Source: Helianthus annuus (taxonomy: Eukaryota; Streptophyta; Magnoliopsida; Asterales; Asteraceae). Taken from it: a stretch of 64,000 nt of DNA. The stretch lies in assembly GCF_002127325.2 (NCBI RefSeq), contig NC_035444.2:38789226-38853225 (forward strand), in the 5' to 3' direction. A program made the translations under genes and the position numbers. Shown here piece after piece: positions 49,318 to 60,785 of the stretch. The notes beneath the pieces were generated by a model, which saw only the letters and a list, made by a program, of their open reading frames with translations, had not been told where the DNA came from and ran no database searches. Each line of letters begins with the position of its first letter. Position 1 is the first letter of the stretch.

Positions 49318-49320
<3 letters not shown>
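48930..49320. mobile_element. Foldback MITE built as a palindrome of palindromes
   Basis: The ends GGGAGCCGCTAGAATG and (reverse complement) GGGGGCTGCTAGAATG start two arms meeting near 49,126. Within each arm the block CACGGAGCGCCGTTCGCC appears once forward and once inverted, so it occurs four times (about 48,976, 49,057, 49,170 and 49,246). There is no coding potential. The element lies between two AT microsatellites. Confidence 0.8.

Positions 49321-49389
<69 letters not shown>
49321..49389. repeat. (TA)n microsatellite
   Basis: About 69 bases of uninterrupted TA repeats directly right of the foldback element. They may derive from its TA-rich target. Confidence 0.97.
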
Positions 49390-49392
<3 letters not shown>

Positions 49393-50910
49393 AACCCCTT
49401 TTTAATAGTTTCTCAAGATAAATAAACTATTTAAAAAGATGGGTTGTACCATAATTCACCCTTTTTATAAGGGTGGTTTTTGTAAGTTGGTGTGAAATGA
49501 TAGCACATGTGTTTCATGGATGGGTAACGTATGGTACAGAGAAATAACATCATAAGAGTTTAATATGCTTTGGCTTTAATGCAACATATAAATCTTATCC
49601 TGTACTACTTCACGCTAAAAACCCGAAATCGAATTTGGAAGAGCACATACCTTTTATAACAGGTTCAAAGATTGACACAAAAGGAGGTATGTGCGTTGCC
49701 GGGATACTTATCCGATGCGACGCGTCCCGCGCCCGAAAGAAGTCCAACGTAACACCATGGCGGAGACAAGTTGGAGCGGGCTCGAATCCGGCGCAAGGCG
49801 CAGTGAATCATTTTGGGTTGTGCACGATGACAGGAGTTGTATTCGCGTGATCACGTGAGACAGTTGTCCACTAATGACGGCGGGGTGGCCGATATGCGCG
49901 ACGGGGCAAACGGGTGTCTGCGAGCATTTGATGTGCGCGACGGCATGGAAGAGATGTCCGCTAATGACGGCGGGTGGCCAATATGCGCAACAGCGTGAAC
50001 GAGTTGTCTGCCATTGACGGTGGGTGGCGGATTCAGCAAACAATATGCAAGTAACAGTGGTGGCATGGCTAAATTTGCCCACCTAAGGAAATTCAATGGC
50101 CTAGGTGGCGATTGGGTAAGTAGATTCGTAGACCTAACATGGCGATTGGGAATGGTGTTCGTCGGGGATGGCGTGAGCAACGACAGTGCCTGCCGCGTGA
50201 GTGAACAAAGACGCCCGCTGGATTGGCGGGTAGAATGAAGACTTCCGCTGAAGACTGTGTGTATGGACAAAAGGCTCCCGTCAAAGCTAACGGGTTGAAT
50301 AAATGTGTTTGCCAAACACGGCGTGATAAACAATAGTATCCGCCATAAACGGCGGGATGATTACTACGACGCATGTAGATAAAATACGCATGTAGATAAA
50401 ACACGGCATGATAAACAAAAGTATCCGCCATAACGGGTTGAATAAATGTGCTGTACTCCGAAGCGGCGCATGTAGATAAAAGACTTCCGCCCGCTTGGAG
50501 TTAATTGCACGACTACGGCGGAAACATGCGTATCATCATGAAAAATAATATACTAACCAAAACAATGAAGTTAGCATGAAGTTAATAAGACAATAAATCC
50601 AATAAAATTTATGTTTGGGCCCCCATGTAATATCCAATCCCAAACTTCAAAAGATTTTGGGATTATGCAAAAATTTTTGCTCACTGTTAGATTTGTGATA
50701 AATTCTGCGTGGTTTTAATGAAAATACTTCGTATAGGATATGTGGAGTTTTGGATCTACAGGTCGTGCTTACCCAAAGGTAATTTTTTGAGCTCCACCGA
50801 CACTGATCCAAAGTTTTTAGATCAAGCATACCTTGTATGAAAAGCACAAGTCTGAAGATCAAGTGGAAAAACGAGATGAGATTGTTACCGGGTCCCACGG
50901 ATGGCGCCAA
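49390..50910 (-). other. B leader region, non-coding
   Basis: No gene. The GC-rich array continues at 49,850-50,480, with units such as GTCCGCTAATGACGGCGGG repeated near 49,863 and 49,951. The final 280 bases run to the primer-binding site at 50,890-50,909. As the leader of the B transcript it probably holds packaging and dimerisation signals, which is inference. Confidence 0.5.
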
Positions 50911-51338
50911 TGAAGAGGCATGAACCGAGCGGGTCAGTACTTCTACGGTGATGGATATGAACCTGGCCACATCTCGTCTTCTTCGCCCGAATCCTATACC
51001 TGCAAATAAGAAGAAGATAGAAAAACAGGGCTATAGAGACGGCCGGTAGGGGAAGAATCCCCTGTTTCCAGCTACAAAAGTGTTTGACCCATATTCGATG
51101 ACCTAATAAGGAGGTGGAGATCTCCTTATATAGGAGATATGGGAAAACCCTAACCTCAATGGGCCAGGCCCAGTTAGGGGTTGTCTCTACAAGCCCAAAG
51201 CCTAGTGTAGTATGTAAACTACAATGCGTTGGGCTTCGCAGGTTAGTACGTAATAATAATAATAATATTTAACGTAAAAGTGATAAATAGCAGGGAAGTC
51301 TGACAGCTTCGGGTCGGGTCCAGTACCATACCTCGTCA
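50911..51338 (-). repeat. 5' LTR of element B
   Basis: This 428-bp LTR is followed inward, on the minus strand, by the TGGCGCC primer site. The TATA box CTATATAAGG lies at about 51,122-51,131. The target duplication ATGAT follows at 51,339. Confidence 0.88.
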
Positions 51339-51670
51339 ATGATCAAAACAAAGAACAGAAAAAACGAAGAAAGAAAAGACTAACCTGAATGAGAGAAGGA
51401 ATAACCGGAACTCTTGGAGAAGATAAGTGAAAAGATTATCAATAGAAAGTAAATGACACATAAATATTAAAAGGAGGTTATAATTACCTATCGGGCAATT
51501 ACAACCGCCTCATGAAAAAATGCCACCTATCACATCAGTTGTCAGTTCAAAATTCAAATTCTCAACTGCTCCCAATCCTTGAAGCCTTTAAGCCTTTAAG
51601 CAATAAAAAGCAATGTGTAAAAGTCAGAAATATTTGAGCATACGCCCCAAACACCTCTGACTTGGGGAGC
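51339..51670 (+). other. Element A: leader of the antisense ORF and polypurine tract
   Basis: On the minus strand this is the 5' leader that originally preceded the start codon at 14,559. On the plus strand it ends in a purine tract, CTTGGGGAGC, at 51,661-51,670 against the LTR. The antisense transcript therefore starts beside, or inside, A's own 3' LTR. Confidence 0.55.
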
Positions 51671-52298
51671 TGATGACGGGGGTAGCCCAAGCCTCAATAA
51701 CATGCCTAAAATACATGACAGCTCAAAAGGTTAAATGGTTAAAGGGTTCAAAACCCGTGAAGCCTTGTGAGCAGAAGAGAACAAGCACACTAATCCGTCA
51801 CATCAACTGGTCTCTCACCAACTCAACCATAAAAGTAACGTGTACAAAAGAGAACAGGCTTTTGTCCGCAGGTCCAAAGCCTTCAACCCCTAAATGGGTT
51901 AGCCTCCTACTGCAGCAAGGTTCACAAAGTCAAAGGTTTCCCCTTTGGGAAGAAACCTTCTCTATAAATGACATCTCACATCATTCATTTCGGAGATTCC
52001 TGATCAGTCTGGATCTCCTATGATCTCCGATCTTCTCTCTTGTCTTTCGAGAAGTTGCTTCATGCACGTTTCTCTTCTTCACTTCAAATTACAACAACTT
52101 ACTTGCCCTTTCATCCGAGGCTGAACCTCCTTCAGCCAAAGATCTCAAGTAAACAACAAACATAACTAGTGAACCTCCTTCTACATCTTGCAAACGTAGG
52201 GGGACACCACGACCTGCGTTAGGCCAACTTCAACCCTCGAAGCCTGTTGTCTAACCAGCTGGTCCACTACTTCAGGTCTCGTATTTGTTGTAACAACA
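51671..52298 (+). repeat. 3' LTR of element A
   Basis: It starts TGATGACGGG after a purine tract, has a plus-strand TATA box CTCTATAAATG at 51,960-51,970, and probably ends GTAACAACA. There is no second copy in the window, so the right edge is inferred from the CA end. Confidence 0.55.
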
Positions 52299-53023
52299 GG
52301 TATTTTAGTCATTATATTGATAAAAGTAACTAATTTTGGTGTTAATACCCAAAGGCGTTACAAAATTGAAACTATAAAACCTAAACATGTTAAAAAAAGT
52401 TAGTACCCAAAGGTGAAACTAGCTATAAACCATATGGTCCATCTGTGTAATTAACGCAAAATATAATTAAAGAACTATTTTGTACAAGTAATAACATTTG
52501 ATAAAATCCACCTTATAAAAATGATGGATTTTCATATACATAATTTTTATTTATACTTGATTAAACTAATAAGTTGAACTTTAAAAAATGTTTGCATAGG
52601 ATTAAGTTATAGTATTAGTTGTAAGAAACTTATATTGAACTTTGAAAAGAGTTGAGTGAAATCTCTTATTATAACTTTAGAAATAAGAAATTGACTAATA
52701 ATAACATTTAAAATATACAACCATAACTATTTGTTTAGCTAACATAAATTAAAGCATAACAACAAATTATTAAAATCCTGTTGCATTTACGTTCGGTCAT
52801 CTAACATTTAATCTTTTAAACCATTACGTATAATAACTAAAGTTCAAGAACTTGCAACGCTGGACAAATATACAAATGAGCACATATCGTCAAAATTGAT
52901 GAGAGGTGCAGACAGATCAAAATCCTTTGTAGCATAAGAATAGATTGTTTGTTTGTTTCTCAACGCCTATAAATAAGCTCAAAGAGAAAATGAACATCAA
53001 TGAAATAAGCATCATCTTCCTCA
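52299..53023. other. AT-rich intergenic DNA
   Basis: I see no gene, repeat or element here. It separates element A from the BTB gene and may hold that gene's 3' flank. Confidence 0.5.
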
Positions 53024-53297
53024 CTAAACAAAGTACAAGGGATTCCCAACAAATATTGGTACACTACTATTTGAACCCGTATATGCATAGCCCCCTTTCA
53101 ATTTGCTAACAAACTCCTCAGCGGGGTTTAACTTGCTGCAAGCTCTAGTGAAATACAGGAAACACACAGTAAAACAAAGAATAAACTGCCTACTCCTCCT
53201 GCAAAGCAATAAAAAAATGAAGCATGAAACTCATCAAGTAAAACTATTAATCACCCAATTTAAATGGTTTAGAACCAACCATGCCCAATGGAAACAA

Positions 53298-53393
53298 TCT
53301 TGCACCCACGTCTTTCTAGCGAGCCGATCTAGGTAGACAGCCCGTTCTTGCACACGCGTCTTCTTAGCGGGCCAATATAGGTAAACTCGTTTC
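53298..53393 (-). repeat. 48-bp tandem duplication in the BTB gene
   Basis: Two copies start TCTTGCAC at 53,298 and 53,346. On the minus strand they encode two 16-residue units, VYLYWPAKKTRVQERA and VYLDRLARKTWVQDCF. Both resemble the VVYLDLK segment of LRB/POB1 proteins only weakly. Confidence 0.75.
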
Positions 53394-54220
53394 ACAAACC
53401 TATGAGCTTTGTCATCCTTGAGTTTATCTGGGTGTAGGACATTCCATTGGAAACAAATTGCTTCAGATACTACATGGATGGAAAAACTACTATCTAACTC
53501 ATTACTATCCTTGACTTTCATGAGCTCTGTATGTGTCATGTAAGGGAAACGAATAAACTTTGCAAGGCGGGTCGTGATTATTTCACGACGTTCCTCTATA
53601 TTAGGGTACTGAGCTCTGGCCCATTCGAGGACAAACCAGTAAACTGCATCTTCTGATGTCACCTGGAGATCATCACTAGCTATAATTGCCTCCACATCAG
53701 CAAGTGGCAAGCTAAGAATCTCATCTTTAAACCTGCGATTATTAAGAAAGTTTTTAGATTATTCACTAATAATATTAAACATTTGTTTTGAGGGAACTTA
53801 ATTACATGCTTATGTCTTTGTAATGGACAGCATAGAACTGCTTTGCGAAAACAGTCATTGGCCGAAATACTTTAGCCATTAAAATAGTAGGAGGAAGATC
53901 AAAATAATCAAGCAAGAATTCAGGTGTCATGATCTTTTGATTTCTTAATAAACGAATGAAACGTCTCGTGCATATAGAAACATCAAATTTGTCAGCAGCC
54001 ATTAGTACGTCAAGTAGAGCAGGAGCAGTTGTAACCGTTAAATTGTTGCTATACATAAACTTCAGTAGTTCCATGAGACTAGCTTCCTCTGTTCAAAATC
54101 AGGAAGTAAAAGACCATTTATTATTGTACAAAAATGTAACAGATAAATTAGAAATTAATAGAGACCTGAAGCATTGATTCGCAAGGTTGCTGCTTGGCAT
54201 TGTGCCGAGTCTCTCAAGAG

Positions 54221-56215
54221 CTGCATGAAGAAACACTTACAAAATTAATAACAAAATAAATAAATCACCTTGTTGAAAAGATGAATAAAAGGAGCTGAAT
54301 GAAGAAACACTGATAAAAGGAATAAAAAAAATGAAGAAATCATGAAGTTAGAGTTCATGAGAAATCACCTTGTAGAAAAACGGACTTCTTGCGGCTAGAA
54401 TTGGAGAGCTAATATGTACGGTTTTAACTCTTACTGCTTTTCAGAGTCCAGATTGAATCAGATAAAGTAGAACCAATACTTAAACTTATATCAAATGTAA
54501 ATCAGAAAATAAGAGATAATGGAAGTGATCAAAGGTTCCCTTCGGTTATATATTAAACATGTCAACCCGAACAAGATCTGTTTGGTTAAACGGGCTGGGT
54601 TACACAACCCATGACCTGGTTATTTTGATGTCCGATAATCAAGATCATCCGCAATCCGGTTTCGGGCCGGTAGTTTGTTTATGTTTATTTAGTATATATG
54701 GATCGAACATATTAACTGTTTATTGTTTGTATTTTGAATATTGGGCCGTAGGCCATGTCCAGTGGGTCAAACAATTAGTAGTCCAGTAGGGTTAATATTA
54801 TGTAATTGCTTTTGGGCCGTAATATGCGAACCGGTGTGAGTACCTATAATAACCACTGCAACGGTTATGATGAAAGAGACGTATCTCTTCATTGAAGCGA
54901 CATAACTCATACTCGCACCCATTCGCTGCTATATATACGGTTCAAAGCAATCAGTTTGATGTACAGTTTCATATTCAAGTTTATGCAAGTTCTGATTATT
55001 CAAGTTCTGTTGTTTCAAGTTCGGTTACGGTTAGTATAATTCTGCAATTCAGTTTGTTGTTATTCAATGGTTATCAAGAAGGCAACTTGGTGCGAAGTGT
55101 GTTTCGATCATAGTTGTTAAAAGCCATCGTCTCTTGCGCCTAGGCCCATTTTTCAGGCGAGGCGAGGTAGTTGCGCTTTAAGTTGAGGAAATTGCGCTTT
55201 AACTCTCCAGGTGATGGTTCAGGCGCGCATTCTGGCAAGATTCCTAGATTCCGGAGAGTTTCCGGCTAAATTCCGACAAGATTCTAGCCAAATTTCTACT
55301 TTTAATCAAGGAAAACTACTTTTCTACACTAATACACTAATATTTTGGTACTAATTAGATGATATAAAGTGTTACATAATAGACTTTCTTTATTTTATTT
55401 GAAGAATGATATTCTTTTTCTAATACATAATATATTTTTTAATATTTTTCATTATGCACCCTTGCTTTTTTTACGCTTTGCGCCTAGGCCCCGGGCAAGG
55501 CCTATGCGCCTTGAGTGCGCCTAGTGCTTTTAATAACTATGGTTTCGATTACGTGTATGATTGCCATCATACTCCTCCCAGCGCTCAATGATCCTGGGAA
55601 CCCGAAAGTGCTAATACCAACAATTTTCGTGTAATGTTTATCACGTAAAAAAACGTCACCCCTTGTCTATTTCTTGGCCGAAACAGCCCTGATCAGCCAG
55701 ACAAAGGTCATGACTTTACTGACATTCATGAAAAAACTGATCGACCAGACAAAGGTCATGATTTTACTGACATTCATGTAAAAAGAATATGAGGTTTTGA
55801 TGGCAAATGATTTCCAACCCTTTTTATTTAAAATTAAATGTTCCAATTTGTGCTTTTCGGGATAATTCTAGTTTATTTACAATATAATAACTTTTGGTAT
55901 AGAAGCAGGAATACAACAATAACAAATAAACCGAATATAATCACACCTATAGCGAAGCTATTGATAGGTAGGATGTAGGCAAGCCTGCTTCCAAGTGTAG
56001 AAGCAGGAATAATGATTAATATTCCTTAAGAATCGAATTCGTTTGTACTATATTCCGGAATTTTCTAAGAATCAAATACGTAGTAATTAAAAACTTAACA
56101 GTTAACATAGTCCATACTTAATCATTTAACTTAGCATAGTCCATACTTAATCATTGACATCTGATAAAAGTAGAACATAACATATTTAAAAGAAATCCGA
56201 AAATATAATCGATAC
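54221..56215 (-). other. Large intron of the BTB gene, with repeat remnants
   Basis: No missing BTB exon could be found. 54,540-55,100 has an LTR-like look on the plus strand (CTATATATACGG near 54,932) and may be an old solo LTR, unconfirmed. A hAT-type MITE lies at 55,109-55,541. At 55,691 and 55,738 a unit of about 47 bp starting GATC is tandemly duplicated (CCAGACAAAGGTCATGA core). Confidence 0.5.
55109..55541. mobile_element. hAT-type MITE
   Basis: The termini CATAGTTGTTAAAAGC and GCTTTTAATAACTATG are near-perfect inverted repeats. They are flanked by the exact 8-bp duplication GTTTCGAT (55,101-55,108 and 55,542-55,549), the length made by hAT transposases. The interior has GCGCCTAGGCCC-like boxes near both ends and no ORF. 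Confidence 0.88.
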
Positions 56216-56363
56216 CTGATGGGGGCTGTGTAGACTCAGAAAAGATATAGATGCGAAGAACACGATCGGAGTAATTGCTATCGTTGAACGCAAAAGAAAA
56301 GTCGCCGTGGTCGCAGGCATCTTCAGGAGAATCCAAGATTAGCTTTCTAGGAGATTTACTCAT

Positions 56364-57541
56364 CGTAGGAACGTAGGAGATTTAAAACCCTAATGAGTGA
56401 GGCAATATATAGGTTTCGGTAACGTAGGAGATTTAAAACCCTAATGAGTGAGGCAATATGTATAGAACTAGTTGATGCCCTGCCCGGGTTGCGGGGCGAT
56501 GGGTCAAATAATTCTCACTCAATTAAAAAAACACTATTATAGTTTTGTTAGGAAAAAAGACTAAAACGATAACAAGACCGTAGTTCTGAGCTCAGGGCAA
56601 AACTGTAGTTTGTCAGGATTAATGAGCGAGTGTTAGGCAGCTCCCTGACATAGAAAAAAATTAAATCCAGTCAACCAATTAAAAAAAACACTTTTATAGT
56701 TTTGCTAAAAAACTAAAACGATAGCAATATTGTAATTTGAACTGAGGGCAAAGTTGTATTTGTTGACTTGGGTAAAATCCTAATTTGTCAAAAATTAAAG
56801 TGATGGCAATACTATAAATTTGAACCAGAGACAAAATCGTAATATAACTTTGCACTAAGGACAAAATCGTAATTTTAACCTGGGGACAAAACTATATTTT
56901 TAATTTGAACTGCGGCAAAATCATAATTTTGAATTGGGGGGAAAAAGCATACTTTTATTTTGAACCGAGCAAAAAACATAATTTTAACTGAAGGCGAAAT
57001 CATAATTTTTGAAATGGGGCGAAAATGCAGAATCGTCATTTTTAGTTTGGGGCAAAAGCAAAACTTTATTTTGAACTAGGGCCAAAATTGTAATTGTAAT
57101 CTGGGTATAAAATCATAATTTTGAACCGAGGGCAAAATCGTAATTTTAAGCGATGGACGAAAATATAATTTTATTTTGAAGTGGGGGGCAAAAACGTGAT
57201 TTTATTTTAATTTAAGGACGAAACTGGAATTTTAGAACGAATATAAAATAATAGAATGGATGGTCTAATAGGGAAGTGCCACACAGCTGTGTGGCACTAT
57301 TCCCCACACTTGGTTTTGTATATGTAGGAAATTCGGTGTAGAGTTTATATCAATATATATAGAACTAGTCTAAGTACCGTGTAATACACGGGTTGCTAAA
57401 CAACAAACAATTTATACTTTAATGCGTAAATACTTTATTACAGGTTTGTTCTAATATTAACATAAATGATAGAAAGTACGTGAAATAAGAAAAATACATG
57501 ATAAACATAAAAAATTCACAAGTCATTGAATATCTCTTTAT
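56364..57541. other. BTB gene 5' flank and degenerate repeat region
   Basis: A 51-bp unit (AACGTAGGAGATTTAAAACC...) is tandemly duplicated at 56,370 and 56,421, directly upstream of the BTB start codon. From about 56,462 to 57,358 a degenerate array of GGGCAAAATCGTAATTTT-like units (spacing roughly 40-60 bases) lies between two copies of ATAGAACTAGT (56,462 and 57,358). This may be an old insertion. No gene is seen. Confidence 0.5.
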
Positions 57542-60500
57542 TGTCACACCCTGACTTTTGCGGAAGCGTGATTATTGGTGTGACTTCTTAATACCATTGC
57601 ATATGATCATAACAACACTATATGATAAAACCAGTAGATGTGCATCCAGTAATTTAAGTTTAAAAGTAGTACAACATAATTGTCTGAAATGACGAGACCA
57701 AATTCAAGTTACCAACCATAACATGTTTTAAGGAGTTCAAAGAGACTCAACAAAAGATTTTAAAACAACCCCGAGTTTAGGACCACGTATCTCGTCCAGG
57801 ATTAAGATACGCCTCCTAAGCCCTAATGACTTGGATGACATCTTTATTCACAATGCAGCTTAAAAACTCCAACGCCCGCCAGATCCATTTACTAATTTCC
57901 TGAAATACATGTAGTTTGAAAAATCAACAAAAGTTGAGCGAGTTCATGTGTAAGTGAGTATGTATAAACCTTTGTAAAAATGTCTGTATGTATGAAAATC
58001 CCTGGTATGTAGCAATTAAGGAAAAAGAGACCACCATTGGGTTGCAAAGCCAATGATAAGTGTGAAGTGATGCAGGAAGACTCAAACCTAGCGGATTTGT
58101 GCGTCGGGCACTTAGTCATCTCATGGTCCACTCAGCGGACTCAGGAGTGGGGCTCGCTACACCCAAATAGATCTATCACTAATGTCCCTCGGTCCTACAA
58201 CGAGGATTAATGGCCTTAAGTGTCATGCCCACCACTCACATGTTCGCGTAATAAAAACCTTCCTTAAGCTAACCATACCATGTAAATAAATGTCTGTAAA
58301 TGTCTGTAACATGTATTTCACCCCTGAGGTGTAAAACTGAAAATAGTTAAAAGAAAAGGGGGACATGAACTCACTGTATTGCGTCTTCGGTACTTGTAAC
58401 CCAAATCTCCTCAGCAAACACGACTACCTACAATGGTCTAACGTCTATTAGACGAACGGGTCGTGCCTTGTCTCAGTATTTATGTTTTTGAGTTACGTTT
58501 CTTATATTATTTCGAGTGATAATTATTTGTCAAAATAATTAGTATTTCAACTTAATCATATGTCGTGTTGGAAATATTTGTTCATTCCATATTCTAGTAT
58601 CAATACTTCTAAAGTATCTTATATACGCGTTTCCTTCCCAAGGATGGGATGCCGGAAATATATTTTTAAGTCCCTTTTAGAGATTATATATTTAACCATA
58701 TTCATGTATGAAACCATCCTCCGATACTTTGTATTTTGTGATAAATATTATGACGAGTTTTATCTTTGAAAACAAAAATCTAAAATATACTAGTAAACAC
58801 TCGTCTCGAAAATATTTACTAAGTGTTAGGATTTTCGGAAAATTTCGTCATAGTCTCCTTTGTAAATGGAGGTGTCCATGCTTAATAGCATATCATTTTC
58901 CTTTACATATATCCCTTGGTTCAATTTCAATAATCAAACCGACATATAGACATACAAAGCATTACTTACTTTATTTCAGCTTTATCACCCATAACTAGAC
59001 TGTTTTCGAGGATTTTTATAAAATAGTTAACCTTTTCCAAAAATTCCCAAATTTTTACAGAATGACTCATACGATCCAATTTCTATTGTGTAAAAATATC
59101 AGAGTCCAGTTCGTTACCAATATTCTATAAAAATTTATTTACCCGACTGCAATCAGATTTGTTACTTTCTAATTGCAGTTTACGGAATAATTCACCAAAA
59201 ATTAACCGTAAGTCTGATTGACGAAATTCCAGTTGGAGGATGATCGTGACAACCGTGAGCATCTACAGTAAAAATTCCATGAGCTGTTTCTACTCAGTTT
59301 TTAAGTTATGACTCCGAATACAACCCACTATTTCTGCAGTAAAAACACAGCTTGAGCTGCTGTCCAAAAACAGTCCTTTAAAAATAGTAAACGACCTCGA
59401 AAAATTACGATTCCAGTGCCATTTGTTCGGTTATTCCAAAGTGCATATTTTAGGCTTCAGAAAATCAGTTTTTCGATTTAAAACGGTCCAGTTACAGCCT
59501 GTTGAAGTCTGCTAGAAATACCAATCAGCATGCTGATTTATAGTTTAATCCCTTCGATGTTCTTGTGAATGGCATCATGCTACAACTTTTAACAACAAAA
59601 TCAAGGGTTTAGCAAGGACTTACTACTAGCTTAAAGCTAGGGATGAATCTAGTGCAAATATGAGGAGAAAAGATGGTGATAAAGACTTGAACAAAGCTTT
59701 CTTGAGAGCCCTTCAACTTGCAACTTCTACGAATGATCTTCAAGCTTGGAAATGGACTTGTAGTTGGAGAAGATGAATGTATGAAAGAGATGGAGGTGGG
59801 TTCGGTTATGTGGAGCAGAAAATAGGGAGAGAGAGTGAGTTAAATGGAGTTATGTTGGAGAGTGTGGAGTTGTAATGATCATCCCTAACCCCATTGGCCA
59901 ATTTGGTAATCATGACCCTTATCCTTTGGCAACTAGATCAAGCATAATCACAAAAGAATCAAGGTAATCTAAACAAAATATTTGGTCATCATTTGGCTGA
60001 AAATTCGGTTTGGGGGGGGGGGGTAAAATGTAAAATATTGGTAACTAATAGGTAAATAATTAGGAGGTTAAAGGTATTTTCTATAATAGTGGGTGTATGT
60101 CATGTTTATATAGTGTGTGGGGATTTTTGTGACCGTAAATAATTAAGAATGATAAAATAATATTCTGACAATATTTTGGTGTCCCGGGTAATGTCTGGTT
60201 GTTCGGTTACGTATCGTTCCGTTAAAGCGTTTAATTGTACCGCATAGTGTCTTTTATGCATCTTTTTGTAACGAATTTTAATTCCAACACTTAGGAAAGC
60301 ATTCAGGACCATTTAGTCGATTCTCTGTATAACACGAGTGTGTTAAGGGCTGAATTGTTTCTGAAAATGCAGAATTCTGTACTTAAAATGAGTTTTAGGC
60401 ACTTTCCGGCACTCAAACTATCACCTAGTGACACAGTCTTATGGTCCTCACTTCCCTACACTCCATACTGGTGTAGTACTCTATCCCTGGCTCATACTGG

Positions 60501-60770
60501 CCTCGATATAGTGTTTGTCTATGTGCTGGCATTGTCAGCATGTGTCTGAGTTATCCGCTCACTGTGCTAGCTGTGCTTTGTGCATCAGGTTTGTCACTAA
60601 GAGTCTGTATGAAATAAATGGGGCAACTGTATGTAAAGTGATGCACATGTATGTATGTTACATAAATCAGTAAGCAGTTTAAGGTGTCAGTTGTAGTCAC
60701 GCACAGTCATTAAGCACATAATCAAAATTAATTAATTTGTACAGTACCTGTAATTGCGAGGGTTGTCACA
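57542..60770 (-). repeat. 3' LTR of element G
   Basis: This 3.2-kb LTR runs from TGTCACACCCTG to GAGGGTTGTCACA. The segment 58,930-60,300 aligns with C's LTR at 35,890-37,430, including its pre-insertion form of the 200-bp block missing in C's right LTR. The inward neighbour is the purine tract TCAACGGGGGGAGAA (minus, 60,771-60,785). Confidence 0.8.
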
Positions 60771-60785
60771 TTCTCCCCCCGTTGA

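Larger units (their letters stand above)
14563..51338 (-). mobile_element. Element B: non-autonomous LTR retrotransposon without coding capacity
   Basis: Terminal repeats at 14,563-14,972 and 50,911-51,338 both run TGAAGAGGCATG to CCTCGTCA and are flanked by the 5-bp duplication ATGAT. A primer-binding site (TGGCGCCATCCGTGGGACCC on the minus strand, 50,890-50,909) sits one base inside the right LTR, giving a minus-strand element. A purine tract, AGACTGGGGGACA, adjoins the left LTR. Removing nested element C and the miniature elements leaves roughly 7 kb of internal DNA with no retroviral domain and no long ORF. That matches the large-retrotransposon-derivative type, mobilised in trans. The LTRs differ by about 14 substitutions plus an 18-bp indel, by eye. 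Confidence 0.85.
11879..52298 (+). mobile_element. Element A: truncated LTR element with antisense ORF, outermost shell
   Basis: The visible parts are 11,879-14,562 and 51,339-52,298; everything between is nested insertion B. The right part carries a purine tract (51,658-51,670), a 3' LTR with TG/CA ends (51,671-52,298) and a plus-strand TATA box. The element therefore reads plus, while its ORF (12,340-14,559) reads minus. Antisense extra ORFs between pol and the 3' LTR are known from Tat-lineage plant Ty3/gypsy elements. The gag-pol half and 5' LTR are absent, lost at the junction with F near 11,878. The join across B is proven by the ATGAT duplication at 14,558-14,562 and 51,339-51,343. Confidence 0.7.
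53024..56363 (-). pseudogene. Degraded LRB/POB1-like BTB-BACK gene
   Basis: Exons on the minus strand are: 56,216-56,363 (MSKSPRKLILDSPEDACDHG, then FSFAFNDSNYSDRVLRIYIF); 54,166-54,220 (LRDSAQCQAATLRINAS); 53,806-54,088 ([36 protein letters not shown]); about 53,234-53,732 (BACK domain: LADVEAIIASDDLQVTSEDA); and 53,024-53,135 (EEFVSKLKGGYAYTG). All match, in order, the Arabidopsis LRB/POB1 family, substrate adaptors of CUL3 ubiquitin ligases. Splice joins keep the frame at 54,166/54,088 and 53,806/53,732. The N-terminal half of the BTB domain and most of the C-terminal domain are missing. A 48-bp tandem duplication breaks the end of the BACK exon, and a stop follows at 53,234. It is probably a broken paralogue. 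Confidence 0.75.

Noticed and set aside
45449..50480. CRISPR array or protein-coding repeat
   Set aside because: Units are diverged with no fixed spacers, in plant nuclear DNA with no cas genes; open frames in the array shift and lack motifs.
54540..55100. Solo LTR in the BTB intron
   Set aside because: There is a TATA-like motif but no clear TG/CA boundaries, target duplication or second copy, so it is left as a remark only.
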